64,000 nt of DNA, from contig NZ_BMOD01000011.1 of assembly GCF_014646895.1 (NCBI RefSeq), forward strand, positions 62,001 to 126,000, written 5' to 3'. The notes beneath the pieces were generated by a model that saw nothing but the letters and a program-made list of their open reading frames with translations, made no database searches and was not told the origin of the DNA. This DNA comes from Deinococcus roseus (lineage in GTDB: Bacteria > Deinococcota > Deinococci > Deinococcales > Deinococcaceae). Shown piece after piece: positions 7,112 to 16,928 of the stretch (within the stretch, counting starts at the first letter, position 1; each line of letters begins with the position of its first letter). Made by a program: the position numbers and the translations under genes.

Positions 7112-10024
7112 TCACTTGCTCAGATCCAGCCCAACCACCACAGGATCATGGTCACTGGAACGGTAAGGGGTGGGGCTGTAGAGGTCTGCAATCTGGGCAG
7201 CGGTTTTGAACTCGGTGTTGTAGTCCAGCACGATGGGTTCATCAGAGTTGATGTGCCATTCGGTCACACCTGTGATGTTGTCAGATAAGGTGCTGCTGCT
7301 GAGGGCGTGGTCCAGATACCCGGTTTCGCCGTTGAAGACGTAGGAGTAACGGTCTTCTGAAGGGATGCGTTTGTTGAGGCTTTCCAGACCGCCTGCTTCC
7401 AGCGCCTTGATGGGGTCTTCCAGGCCGTAGGCGTTGAGGTCTCCCATCACCAGCACATCTGTGTCGGTGGCTTTGAGGGTGCCAATGAATTGCAACAGCG
7501 CATTGGCCTGGTTCACACGGGTCTGGTTGTAGCAGCTCTGACCGTCATTCTGGTCCTGGTCCAGTCCGGTGGCGTTGCTGCACCCTTTGCTCTTGAAGTG
7601 GTTGATGACGAAGGTGAATTTCTCGCCTGAAGACACCTCCTGGAACATCTGGGCGATGGGGGGGCGGGAGTACACAGCGTTGGTGTCGATCACAAAGTTG
7701 CCAGACAGACTGACTTTTGCAGGTTTGTAGATGATGGCCACTTTGATCTCGTCGGTGCCCACAGTTCCGGTGGGAACAGCAGCATAGACGTTCGAGCCGT
7801 AAGCAGCGTTGAGGCCGCTGACCAGATCGTTCAGGGCGGTGTCCCCGTTGTTCTGGATTTCGGTGAGGCCCAGAATGTCTGCATCGATGGCCTTGATGGC
7901 GGCCACAATTTTGGCTTTCTGGCGGTCAAATTCCGTCTGGTTGTTGGCCCCGCGTTTGTTAAACTCCGTGAAGTAATTCAGCACGTTGAAGCTGCTGACC
8001 TTCAGGGTGCCGCCCACAGCTCTGGGGGCGGCGGTTCTGGGGTTGGCATCTTCAAACACCACGGGCTGGGTGGGCTGGATGCGGTAGAGGTCAAAGCCGT
8101 AAGTCAGGTTCCCGGTCAGGCTGGTAACTCTGTCTCCCACCCGGCGGGTTTTCTGGTCGTTCAGGTAGGGGATGCTGGCGGGGTTCTGCACGGTGCTGCC
8201 ATCGTCAAGCTGAATGCGGCGCAGGGTGTTCTGCTGGGCGGTGCTGGCCTCGTTGCCGTTGGTGGGGTTGAACAGGCGGCCTCCGGCAGACAGGGACAGT
8301 TCGCCGTAACGCCCCAGTCCGTACACCTCGGTCACGGTGAGGGGCCCACTGAAGGTGATGAGCATGCCCTCGTGTTTTTCCAGGTCGGTGGTGGCAGCCA
8401 CAGGCAGAGCAACCGGAGTTGCGGCAGGAACGCTGGTGGTTCCACAGATGCTGAGTCCAGTCACAGAATCCAGTTCGGTCAGGGTCAGGGTGCTGGATTT
8501 GAATTCCTTGACCAGACCGGTCAATTGCACGTAATCTCCGACTTTCACATCGTTGCTGGCGGTCAGGGTGTTGGTGTACACGAAGATGCCGTCACTGGTG
8601 CTGGTGTCCCCATCTCCGGGGATGTCCTGCAGGTAGAAGCCTTTGAGCTGATTGGCAGCCTGGAAATCTCCGGTGACCACGCCACGCACTGCAACGGTCT
8701 GTCCGACCACAGGACTGGTTGCACCACTGCCCTGCACGGCTGGAATGGTGGTCAGGCTGGCCGGGGTGCTGGAGCAGGCGGGCAGACCCAGGAAGTCCTT
8801 CTGCACGCTGCTGGGACCCTGTTCAGGGGTGAAGGTGTAGGTGCCGCCCTCAATCAGGTTGCTTCCGGAATAGGCCCGGAAATGCAGGGTGTAAGCCATA
8901 CCCTGGGGCAGGCCCAGAGCACCACTGAAGCTGCCAGTGCCACTGGGGATCAGCTCCAGTGCATATTCGTTTTGCAGCTCCTGCTTGCTGACCTGCTGGG
9001 TGGAGATGTTGCTCTGTGCGGTCACCACAGCCACCACACGGTCTGCACTGGCAGGCACGTTCTGGGCCTCCACGGTCACCTGCGAGGTCTCTGCACCCAG
9101 ACCCACCTCGATGTTGCCGTCGGTGGTGCCCAGCACCTGCACGGACAGGCTTGCCGTGCTGCTCAGATTGGCGGTGTTGGTGGCCGTCACGATGATCGAG
9201 TTGTTGCCCCCGGCGGTGTAGGTGTGCTGCACATTCAGGGTCTGGCTGGAACCATTGACCGCCTGGGTGGTGCTGGATCCATCTCCCCAGTCGATGGTGA
9301 GGTTTTTCAGGGTGGTGCCGTTGGTGTTTTTGTCCTGCAGGTTGATTTGCAGGCTGTAAGGATCGCCCTGCTTCACGCTGCTGTCTCCCACCAGGGTGGG
9401 GTTTTCTGGGGCCAGGATGCTCACGTCCTGCAGGGACACATTGACGGTCTTGTTGGCTTCGGAGAGCTGCACGCTGACGTGTCCCTGCTGGATGAGTGCA
9501 CCGCTGATGTCTCTGCCTTCCACGATCACCATGCGGTTTTTTCCGGTGGGCACGCCCAGCAGATCGCCTTCAGCGTTGCTGCCAGATTTGAGCAGGCGGG
9601 CGCTCAGGTTGCCCACTTTGGCGGTGTAAAGCACCACTGTGTCTTTCGTGGGGTTGGCCACCACATGGATGTTGCTGGTCAGGCGGAACATCTTGAGCGT
9701 GACCGGATCGGCGTTCTGGATGCTCTGGGCAGGCAGCACCCCTTTGTAAAGCACCACCCCGCCTTTTTCATCCCAGCCTCTGGCGGTGACCTTGTAGGTC
9801 CCTTTGATCAGGTTGCTGGCCGTGACGGTGGCGGTGCCGTTGTTCAGGCTGGATTCGATGGTGCGGTTTTCTGGACCCTGCAAATCCAGGGTCAGAAAGG
9901 TGGTGGTTTCTGGCAGGCCCTGGGCCTTGATGGTGAAGGCAGTGGTTTTGCCAGAAGGCACCTGGGCACTGCTGCAGGCGGCCAGCAGCACGGTGAGGCT
10001 GAGCAACATGGGGGTTTTTCGCAT
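7112..10024 (-). CDS. Lipoprotein extracellular nuclease (EEP family) with PKD domain
   Basis: Large secreted nuclease (970 aa). The N-terminus (MRKTPMLLSLTVLLAACSS) is a lipoprotein signal with the lipobox LAAC. Several beta-sandwich repeats follow, including a PKD-type domain (LTIDWGDGSSTTQ, QHTYTAGG) around residue 240. A segment near residues 430-520 (VVGQTVAVRGVVTGDF, LKGFYLQD) resembles the OB-fold of YhcR/NucH-type nucleases. From about 670 on is an endonuclease/exonuclease/phosphatase domain: KVSSFNVLNYF, TEIQNNGD, VMGDLNAYG and SSDHDPVVVGL carry the metal and catalytic residues. Possible roles are DNA scavenging or phosphate supply. AAGGAG precedes the ATG. Confidence 0.88.
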   Translation of the reverse strand: MRKTPMLLSLTVLLAACSSAQVPSGKTTAFTIKAQGLPETTTFLTLDLQGPENRTIESSLNNGTATVTASNLIKGTYKVTARGWDEKGGVVLYKGVLPAQSIQNADPVTLKMFRLTSNIHVVANPTKDTVVLYTAKVGNLSARLLKSGSNAEGDLLGVPTGKNRMVIVEGRDISGALIQQGHVSVQLSEANKTVNVSLQDVSILAPENPTLVGDSSVKQGDPYSLQINLQDKNTNGTTLKNLTIDWGDGSSTTQAVNGSSQTLNVQHTYTAGGNNSIIVTATNTANLSSTASLSVQVLGTTDGNIEVGLGAETSQVTVEAQNVPASADRVVAVVTAQSNISTQQVSKQELQNEYALELIPSGTGSFSGALGLPQGMAYTLHFRAYSGSNLIEGGTYTFTPEQGPSSVQKDFLGLPACSSTPASLTTIPAVQGSGATSPVVGQTVAVRGVVTGDFQAANQLKGFYLQDIPGDGDTSTSDGIFVYTNTLTASNDVKVGDYVQLTGLVKEFKSSTLTLTELDSVTGLSICGTTSVPAATPVALPVAATTDLEKHEGMLITFSGPLTVTEVYGLGRYGELSLSAGGRLFNPTNGNEASTAQQNTLRRIQLDDGSTVQNPASIPYLNDQKTRRVGDRVTSLTGNLTYGFDLYRIQPTQPVVFEDANPRTAAPRAVGGTLKVSSFNVLNYFTEFNKRGANNQTEFDRQKAKIVAAIKAIDADILGLTEIQNNGDTALNDLVSGLNAAYGSNVYAAVPTGTVGTDEIKVAIIYKPAKVSLSGNFVIDTNAVYSRPPIAQMFQEVSSGEKFTFVINHFKSKGCSNATGLDQDQNDGQSCYNQTRVNQANALLQFIGTLKATDTDVLVMGDLNAYGLEDPIKALEAGGLESLNKRIPSEDRYSYVFNGETGYLDHALSSSTLSDNITGVTEWHINSDEPIVLDYNTEFKTAAQIADLYSPTPYRSSDHDPVVVGLDLSK

Positions 10025-10342
10025 GCTTGAACTCCTTGGGAAGCGCTGAAATCAGGCCGTGTAAAAAGAGAAAACCATGGAGAGGTGACCTGCCAGCAGG
10101 CTTCAAATTCAGTCAGAAGTGCATTATTTCTGCAATGTGTCAGCAAAAGGACATGAATTTTTGACCGGGCAGAATTTTAAACCCACTCCATGCGACTGGC
10201 AGCAGGTTTTTCTTGAATTTATGAGTTTCCTTAAAAATGTTTAATGTACACAAATGATCTGGAAACACCAAGCTTGCTAAATCTTCATGCCAGAAAGATC
10301 AATTGGGGAATGTCCTTACACAAACTGAATTGGAGCTGAGGG
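10025..10342. other. Intergenic region between nuclease and small membrane protein
   Basis: About 320 bases with no gene. It must contain the nuclease promoter on the minus strand, but I cannot single out a convincing -35/-10 pair. The stretch 10200-10260 is AT-rich. No repeat family member was seen. Confidence 0.5.
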
Positions 10343-10729
10343 TCAGGCAAGGGTCCGGGCCGTCGGAACGGCACCCGTACGCAGTCTCTCGTCCATCCAC
10401 CAGAACACCCCTGCACCCAGCAGGCCAAACCAGCCAAAATAAGGCCCAAAAAACAGCAGAAACAGTGCGCCGCCCAGCAAGTGAATCCCCAGTGCAATCC
10501 ACCTTCTGGGGTACGGACCCCGGTCAGCAAACCTGTCTGACAGGGCCGTGACCGCCAGGGCAGGCAAAAGGCCATACAGGAGGGCCACCAGGGCCGTGAG
10601 TGCAAAAACCTCAAATGCCTCTTTGCTGGTTCCATCCAGGCGGGTCATCACGCCCAGAACCACAGCGATGGCCAGTGCAGCCACCAGCAGGGCCAGCACT
10701 TTTCTTCCAACCCATTTCCAGAACATCAT
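10343..10729 (-). CDS. Small membrane protein of unknown function
   Basis: 128 aa, mostly hydrophobic: about four membrane segments (LALLVAALAIAVVLGVM, VFALTALVALLYGLLPALAV, ALGIHLLGGALFLLFFGPYF, and a short C-terminal one). It begins MMFWKWVGRK; the frame stays open far upstream but that part overlaps the dnaE promoter and has low-complexity composition, so I start at the ATG pair at 10729/10726. I do not recognise a family. Confidence 0.6.
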   Translation of the reverse strand: MMFWKWVGRKVLALLVAALAIAVVLGVMTRLDGTSKEAFEVFALTALVALLYGLLPALAVTALSDRFADRGPYPRRWIALGIHLLGGALFLLFFGPYFGWFGLLGAGVFWWMDERLRTGAVPTARTLA

Positions 10730-10821
10730 GGGTTCCAGGGTAACGTGCAGTCTGGAAGAATCGACCAAATTGGACACAGCGAAAAGCAGATCTCTGATCA
10801 AGCTTTTGCCAGAACATTCCA

Positions 10822-10857
10822 GCCTTCTGCCCTGGCCTTTTGCCTTCTGCCTCTTGC
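10822..10857. repeat. Single heptad array (GCAGAAG family)
   Basis: GCCTTCT/GCCCTGG/CCTTTTG/CCTTCTG-type units with a 7-base period lie between the small membrane protein and dnaE. Unlike most arrays in the window I see no facing partner. Confidence 0.6.
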
Positions 10858-10936
10858 TGAGCATTACGCCCACAAACGAAAACCCAACGTTGTGTTGCCC
10901 ACCATCTGAAATCCAGCCTGAGGTAAACTGTGAACC

Positions 10937-13900
10937 ATGTCGCACGACCCCTGCATTGATCCCGCCTGCACCAGCTGTTCCACCCGAAAGTTTGCCCACC
11001 TGCACCAGCACACCCAGTACTCCCTGCTGGACGGGGCAGCCAAACTGAGGGATTTGCTGAAATGGGTCAAGGAGGTCACCCCCAACGACCCGGCCTGTGC
11101 CATCACCGACCACGGCAACATGCACGGGGCCGTGCACTTCTTCAATTACGCCCAGCAGATGGGGGTCAAACCCATCATCGGGTATGAGGCTTACGTGGTG
11201 CCTGGAATGGGCACCCGCAGGGACAAGAAACCCGGCCAGAGCGGTGAAAAGGGCATCTTTCACCTGACCATGCTGGCGAGGGATTTTGAGGGTTACCAGA
11301 ACCTCTGTCGCCTGACCTCACGGGGTTACACCGAAGGCTACTATTACAAACCCCGCATTGACCACGAACTTTTGCTGGAGCACCACAAGGGCATCATCGC
11401 CTTCTCGGGGTGTCTGGGGGCAGAAGTGCCGCAACTGATCATGCAGGACCGTCTGGAACAGGCCAAAGAGCGCCTCTTGTGGTACCAGAGCCTGTTCAGG
11501 GAAAATTACTTCATTGAGGTGCAGGACCACGGCATCCCTGAACAGGTGCGGGTCAATGAGGTCCTGAGAACCTGGGCAAAAGAACTCGGGATTGGCATGG
11601 TCGCCACCAACGATGGGCACTACGTCAAACGCGAAGATGCCAAGCCCCACGACGCCCTACTGGCCATCCAGACCAAGGCCACCCTGGCAGACGAGAACCG
11701 CTTCAAATTCCCCTGCGAGGAGTTCTACGTCAAGAGCCTGGACGAGATGCAGCAGGCCTTGCCTGTGGATGTGTGGGGCGAGGAGCCCTTCGACAACACC
11801 GCAGACATCGCCCGCATGTGCAACGTGGAATTGCCTGTGGGCAAAAAACGCGTGTACCAGATGCCTGCGCTTCCCATTCCAGAAGGCCGCACCATGTCCG
11901 AGGAGTTGCGGGTGCAAACCTACCGCGGCATGATGAAACGCTACCCCGAGCACCTCACGGAGCCCCTGATCCGGGAGTACATCTGCCAGTCCTGGGAAAA
12001 AGTGCAGCAGGATGAGGCACTGAAGGCCTATTACCAGGCCATTTATGAGCCCAAACTCGATGGGGAAAAATTCACCGAAGAGAAATTTACCGCCATTGAT
12101 TTTGCAGGTCACACCAGCAAGCTGAAAAAACGCCTCCCCAACTTCAGGCCACAGACTGCTGATTTTGAAACGCTGTACGCTGCCATGGCCTTCATGGGCT
12201 CCCTGTGGGAAGACCTCGGGAAAGCTGTGGGGGAAAAATACACCAGATATCCCGCGCTGGAAGAGCTGGAGCAGCGCTGCAAAGACGGCGAGTGCATGGA
12301 GGGCTTCTCAGAAGACCAATACAATCACGCCGTTGTGCTGCTGAGGCGTGCAGAATACGAGCTGTCCGTGATCAACAACATGGGCTTTCCGGATTACTTC
12401 CTGATCGTGGCAGATTACATCAACTGGGCCAAAGACCACGACATTTCCGTGGGACCAGGCAGGGGGTCAGGTGCAGGATCGCTGGTGGCATACGCCATCC
12501 GCATCACCAACCTGGACCCCCTGGAGTTTGAACTGCTGTTCGAGCGTTTCCTCAACCCGGACCGCATCTCCATGCCTGACTTCGACATCGACTTCAACGA
12601 CCAGAGGCGTGAAGAAGTGATTGCCTACGTGCGGGAAAAATACGGCGATGACAAGGTGGCCCAGATTGCCACCTTCGGGACCCTTTCTTCCAAGGCATGC
12701 CTGAAGGATGTGGCCCGGGTGATGGGTGTGGTTTATGCAGATGTGGACAAGGTCTCCAAGCTGATTCCGGTCAAATTCGGAAAAAGCTACTCGCTGGAAC
12801 AGGCCCGTGAGAGCGTGCCAGACATTCAGGACATGCTGAAAGCCAACCAGGACCTTGCTGCGGCTTACGAATTCGCCCAGAAACTTGAGGGCCTGACCCG
12901 CCACGCCTCGGTGCACGCTGCAGGGGTAGTGATCGGACGGGACAATCTCACCGATCTGGTGCCCCTGATGCGCGACAACTCCGGGGAAGGCATCGTGTGC
13001 CAGTATGACATGAAAGCCTGCGAGGACATCGGGCTGATCAAGATGGACTTTCTGGGACTCCGCACCCTGTCTTTTCTGGATGAAGCCCGAAAGATCCTCA
13101 AGGATTCCAAGAACATCAACATCAACTTCGATGAAATCCCGTTTGACGATGAAGCCACCTTTGACCTGATGGGACGCGGAGAGTGCAAGGGGATCTTCCA
13201 GTTTGAAGGGGGCGGCATTGCCGACGCCACCCGCCGCATGAAGCCCAAGCGTCTGGCCGATCTGGTGGCCATGTCTGCGCTGTACCGCCCCGGTCCGATG
13301 GAGAACATCCCCACCTACATCCGGCGGCACCACGGACAGGAGCCGGTGACCTACCCCGATTTCCCCACCAGCGAGAAATGGCTGGAGCCTATTCTGCGTG
13401 AGACTTACGGCATTCCGGTGTACCAGGAGCAGATCATGCAGATTGCGTCCACGGTGGCGGGATATACACTGGGCGGGGCAGACTTGCTGCGTCGGGCCAT
13501 GGGTAAAAAAGATGCCAATGAAATGAAAAACCAGCGCATTCTTTTTGTTAAAGGCTCCAAAGAGAATGGTGTTCCCGAAGAAGAATCAAACAAGCTTTTT
13601 GATTTGCTGGAAAAGTTCGCCAATTACGGTTTCAACAAATCACATTCAGCCGCATATGGCGTAATATCATATCAAACAGCATGGTTGAAAGCAAACCATC
13701 CTGTTGAATTCATGGCCGCATTGTTGACTGTAGAGCGCCGGGATTCAGACAAAGTCTCTGAATACGTCAGCGATGCCCGCAAGATGGGCGTGGTGGTGCT
13801 GCCCCCCAGCATCAACCATTCTGGCGCAGACTTCAAAGTGGTTAAGGGCCAGATTTACTTCGGTCTGTATGCCATCAAAGGCCTGGGGGAAAATGCTGTG

Positions 13901-14902
13901 GAGTTCATTCTGGCCGAGAAAACCCACCACGGTCCTTACAAATCCCTCCCCGATTTCTGCAAACGGGTGTCTTCCAAAGTGGCCAACCGCAAAGCGCTGG
14001 AAAACCTGATCAAGGGCGGGGCTTTCGATGCTTTCGGAGACCGCAAAGCTTTGCTGGAATCTGTGGAAGAGGCCCTGAGTTTCGGGCAGGCCAGCCAGCA
14101 GGACAACGGCATGGATTCGCTGTTCGGAGCGGCCACCACCATGCCAGAACCGAAACTCAAACAGGTTGCACCCTTCACAGAGCTGGAAAAACTGAGTGCC
14201 GAAAAAGAAGCGCTGGGCCTCTACATCTCTGGTCACCCGCTGGAACAGTACGAGGGTCTGCGTGAAGCGGCAAGCTGCACCATCCTCAATCTGGAAACCT
14301 ACTTCCAGCAGAACCGCCCTGGAAATGGTCGCCTGAAGGTGGTGCTGGCAGGCATGCTGGAAGCCATCGTCAAGAAACCCACCAAATCCGGAGGCATGAT
14401 GGCCAAATTCAACCTGGCAGATGAATCCGGTGTGCTGGAACTGGTGGCCTTTGGCAAGGCTTACGAACGGGTGCAGCACAAACTGATTCCCGATTCTCCA
14501 GCCCTGGTGATTGTGGACCTCGATGACTCCGAAGGCTCCATCCGGGCCATTGCAGAGGAAATTGTCACCATCGAGAATTTGATTGATGTGCCCAAAGTGG
14601 CCTGGCTGAACCTGGACCTCGACCAGACCGACAACGACGCACTGCGTGAACTGGCCAGCTTTATGGACGAATACGCCGGAAGCCTGCCCGTGCGCATGAA
14701 AGTCTCTGGCAACGGCATGTTTGCCAGCCTGGAGGTCTCGGGCATGAAAATTTCTCCAGACGGCATCAAAGCCCTGAGCAGCACCTTCAAATGGGTGGAT
14801 GCCTCGGTGGCCTACGACAACTCCACCATCCTCAGCAAATTTGCCCCCAAACCCAGATGGCAGGGCAAACCCTCTGGCGGTTTCCAGAACCATCAGGCCT
14901 GA
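10937..14902 (+). CDS. dnaE: DNA polymerase III subunit alpha
   Basis: Replicative polymerase (1321 aa, usual size for the phylum). The N-terminal PHP domain starts KFAHLHQHTQYSLLDG and has ITDHGNMHG. The palm holds GPGRGSGAGSL (about 503) and PDFDIDFND (about 546), which supplies catalytic aspartates; finger region TRHASVHAAGVVI; the C-terminal part has an OB-fold around 1130. TAAACT (10924-10929) is exactly 7 nt before the ATG, so the message is probably leaderless. Bases about 13500-13735 use AT-rich codons (ATA, GTA, TCA, TTG) unlike the rest of the gene; they surround NYGFNKSHSAAYG, a known intein insertion site, but no intein is present. Confidence 0.96.
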   Translation: MSHDPCIDPACTSCSTRKFAHLHQHTQYSLLDGAAKLRDLLKWVKEVTPNDPACAITDHGNMHGAVHFFNYAQQMGVKPIIGYEAYVVPGMGTRRDKKPGQSGEKGIFHLTMLARDFEGYQNLCRLTSRGYTEGYYYKPRIDHELLLEHHKGIIAFSGCLGAEVPQLIMQDRLEQAKERLLWYQSLFRENYFIEVQDHGIPEQVRVNEVLRTWAKELGIGMVATNDGHYVKREDAKPHDALLAIQTKATLADENRFKFPCEEFYVKSLDEMQQALPVDVWGEEPFDNTADIARMCNVELPVGKKRVYQMPALPIPEGRTMSEELRVQTYRGMMKRYPEHLTEPLIREYICQSWEKVQQDEALKAYYQAIYEPKLDGEKFTEEKFTAIDFAGHTSKLKKRLPNFRPQTADFETLYAAMAFMGSLWEDLGKAVGEKYTRYPALEELEQRCKDGECMEGFSEDQYNHAVVLLRRAEYELSVINNMGFPDYFLIVADYINWAKDHDISVGPGRGSGAGSLVAYAIRITNLDPLEFELLFERFLNPDRISMPDFDIDFNDQRREEVIAYVREKYGDDKVAQIATFGTLSSKACLKDVARVMGVVYADVDKVSKLIPVKFGKSYSLEQARESVPDIQDMLKANQDLAAAYEFAQKLEGLTRHASVHAAGVVIGRDNLTDLVPLMRDNSGEGIVCQYDMKACEDIGLIKMDFLGLRTLSFLDEARKILKDSKNININFDEIPFDDEATFDLMGRGECKGIFQFEGGGIADATRRMKPKRLADLVAMSALYRPGPMENIPTYIRRHHGQEPVTYPDFPTSEKWLEPILRETYGIPVYQEQIMQIASTVAGYTLGGADLLRRAMGKKDANEMKNQRILFVKGSKENGVPEEESNKLFDLLEKFANYGFNKSHSAAYGVISYQTAWLKANHPVEFMAALLTVERRDSDKVSEYVSDARKMGVVVLPPSINHSGADFKVVKGQIYFGLYAIKGLGENAVEFILAEKTHHGPYKSLPDFCKRVSSKVANRKALENLIKGGAFDAFGDRKALLESVEEALSFGQASQQDNGMDSLFGAATTMPEPKLKQVAPFTELEKLSAEKEALGLYISGHPLEQYEGLREAASCTILNLETYFQQNRPGNGRLKVVLAGMLEAIVKKPTKSGGMMAKFNLADESGVLELVAFGKAYERVQHKLIPDSPALVIVDLDDSEGSIRAIAEEIVTIENLIDVPKVAWLNLDLDQTDNDALRELASFMDEYAGSLPVRMKVSGNGMFASLEVSGMKISPDGIKALSSTFKWVDASVAYDNSTILSKFAPKPRWQGKPSGGFQNHQA

Positions 14903-15016
14903 ACTGAACAAAGCTGCTTGACCTCTGAACCCCCGAGCAACAGTGCATCCATATGTGCATCCAAAACAAAGACCCTCTCCATGGGAAAGGATCTGGTGCC
15001 GGTCACTCGGGGGTGT

Positions 15017-15559
15017 TCAAAAACTTAAGGCTGCTCCTGCAGGGCTGTTTGACGCTGCACCAGAGACCATTCCCATGATGAGGTTCCGACTGAAGGCTTC
15101 TGTGGCTTTGCGGTCGGGTTTGCTTTCCAGCATGGGGCGCAGGATCCGCAAAGCAGCCATGACCTCTTCAAAGGTGTACACCTTCTGCCAGAAGAATTCG
15201 ATGTGGTTTCTCAGGTGGTGCAGCGGAAGCACCTGCACACCCTGCACCACACCCCCATTGATGTCCTGCTTGAACACGATCAGGGGTTTGACTTTCATTT
15301 TGAGCACACCTTCCAGGCGCTTTGTGGCCCCCAGGTGCTCCCGGACCAGGTAATCCTGCAGTTTGGCATCAATGTACAGCGAGCCTTCATGCACTTTGAC
15401 TTTTTCCCGGTCCAGCCTTTCCAGCACGCTGAAGGCCCCAAAGCGGGACACCAGCACGTAATCGATGTGAAAGCGGTCGTTAACCACATCCTCACGGATG
15501 TACCACTCGTCGGAAAGTTCATAGATGGAGTCTGAGACGCTGAGGTGTTGTATTTTCAT
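15017..15559 (-). CDS. NERD-like (nuclease-related) domain protein
   Basis: 180 aa, probably cytoplasmic. Residues about 25-100 (FHIDYVLVSRFGAFSVLER, VREHLG, VKPLIVFKQD) match the pattern of NERD domains, in which a core beta-sheet related to restriction-like nucleases carries I-D-x-V and G-x-F-x-I/V-E motifs. I chose the ATG at 15559 because AGAGGAGC is directly upstream. The usual E-x-K of active nucleases is not obvious, so catalytic activity is uncertain. It stands alone, convergent with dnaE. Confidence 0.6.
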   Translation of the reverse strand: MKIQHLSVSDSIYELSDEWYIREDVVNDRFHIDYVLVSRFGAFSVLERLDREKVKVHEGSLYIDAKLQDYLVREHLGATKRLEGVLKMKVKPLIVFKQDINGGVVQGVQVLPLHHLRNHIEFFWQKVYTFEEVMAALRILRPMLESKPDRKATEAFSRNLIMGMVSGAASNSPAGAALSF

Positions 15560-15731
15560 GATGGGGCTCCTCTGGACGCATCCAGCAACTCGGGACGCAG
15601 GCTGTGGACCCATCCGTGGGAGCTCAGCCTGAACTTACGGCAACATCATGCCCCCCAATTGTCTGAGCTTTGCAATGCACCATCACAAAAATGTAAAAAA
15701 CACCTGAAGCTGTAAAATCTGAAGCCATGAA

Positions 15732-15757
15732 AAAAGCACTGGACATCCAGTGCTTTT
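15732..15757 (-). terminator. Terminator after the RG-rich protein gene
   Basis: A perfect stem AAAAGCACTGG/CCAGTGCTTTT with a 4-base loop lies 19 bases past the stop codon and continues into a T run on the minus strand. Confidence 0.8.
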
Positions 15758-15775
15758 GCAGGGACAGCCTTTCGG

Positions 15776-16657
15776 TCAGTCGCGCTTTTTGCCCCAGCCG
15801 TGGTCCTTGCGGGCACGGGGTTTGAAAGCAGATTCGCCTTCTTTGCGCTCAGGACGGGTTTCGCTTCTGGGGCGGAAACCACCTTCAGGACGGTCACCAC
15901 TGGGACGGTCACCACTGGGACGATCGCTTCTGAAACCACCACGGTCACCACTGGGACGGTCGCTCCTGAAACCACCACGGTCTCCACTGGGGCGGTCGCT
16001 TCTGAAACCACCACGGTCTCCACTGGGACGGTCACCACGGTCGCTTCTGAAGCCACCACGGTCACCACCCCTGTCACCGCCACGGTCATCCCGGTTGAAA
16101 GTGCGCTCTCCGGTGCGGAAGTCACGTCCTTCGCCTCTGGGACGGTCACCACTGGGACGGTCGCCACGGTCGCCTCTGAAACCACCACGGTCTCCACCAC
16201 GATCGTCGCGGTTAAAGGAACGCTCGCCACTGGGACGGTCATTTCTGAAACCGCCGCGATCATCGCGGTTAAAGGAACGCTCACCACTTGGGCGGTCACC
16301 ACGGTCGCTTCTGAAACCACCACGGTCACCACCGCGGTCGCCACGGTCAAAGGAACGCTCGCCACGGTCGCCACCACGGAAACCGCCTCTGTCACCACGG
16401 TCAAAGGAACGCTCGCCACGGTCACTGCGCTCGAAGGAACGCTCGGGTTTGCGGTTCTCCACGGCTTTCTTCAGTTCAGCAATTTCGCGGCCCTGGGCTG
16501 CGACCTGTTCTTTCAGAGCGGCAAGTTCCGCGAAAATTTCGTCCAGACTCTGGTATTCCCCTTCTTCGAGATCGGCCTCGGTGTCCTCATCCATTTCGCC
16601 GGATTCCAGGGCGTCGATGAGTTCATGCAGGCTTTCGGGGTTGTTCTCTTTGGTCAT
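15776..16657 (-). CDS. RG-rich tandem-repeat protein, putative RNA-binding
   Basis: 293 aa in three parts. Residues 1-45 are acidic (ALESGEMDEDTEADLEEGE). Residues about 45-70 are a predicted coiled coil (LAALKEQVAAQGREIAELKK). From about 75 to the end it is low-complexity: GERSFDRGDRGG, GFRSDRGDRPSGD and a 12-residue unit GGFRSDRPSGDR repeated in tandem, visible in the DNA as a 36-bp periodicity around 15890-16030. Such RGG-type regions often bind RNA or drive condensates; this is inference. GGAAGG precedes the ATG. No domain family is recognised. Confidence 0.75.
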   Translation of the reverse strand: MTKENNPESLHELIDALESGEMDEDTEADLEEGEYQSLDEIFAELAALKEQVAAQGREIAELKKAVENRKPERSFERSDRGERSFDRGDRGGFRGGDRGERSFDRGDRGGDRGGFRSDRGDRPSGERSFNRDDRGGFRNDRPSGERSFNRDDRGGDRGGFRGDRGDRPSGDRPRGEGRDFRTGERTFNRDDRGGDRGGDRGGFRSDRGDRPSGDRGGFRSDRPSGDRGGFRSDRPSGDRGGFRSDRPSGDRPSGDRPEGGFRPRSETRPERKEGESAFKPRARKDHGWGKKRD

Positions 16658-16928
16658 GCTGTGATCCTTCCCACCTGGGTCTCCAGGCGATTGTGTTGCT
16701 TACTGTGTTGCTTTGAGCAGGTCTGCTCTGATTTCAGTAAAGACAGGAGAATGCCCTCGGGCACCCTGAATTTTTTTCGCTGGCTTTCTTCGGTTAAAAA
16801 TGACCCGTCATTTTTGACAGGCCTTTTAAAGCACACCTTTTCAGTGTACTTCATCTCGAGATGGGAAAAGGGCCGAATTGCTGAGAAGCTGCAATTCAGG
16901 CCAGAATTCAGGGCTGTCCTGGTTTAAG
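16658..16928 (-). promoter_or_regulatory. Leader region of the RG-rich gene with a perfect dyad
   Basis: The 270-base gap upstream of the RG-rich gene contains a 20-bp perfect palindrome-like dyad at 16796-16815 (AAAAATGAC, CC, GTCATTTTT) and a smaller one at 16714-16727 (GAGCAG, GT, CTGCTC). Either an operator for a dimeric regulator or RNA structure in the leader is possible. I could not place a reliable promoter. Confidence 0.5.

Noticed and set aside
13500..13735. Intein or inserted element in dnaE
   Set aside because: The reading frame and the conserved polymerase sequence continue without insertion; only the base composition changes.
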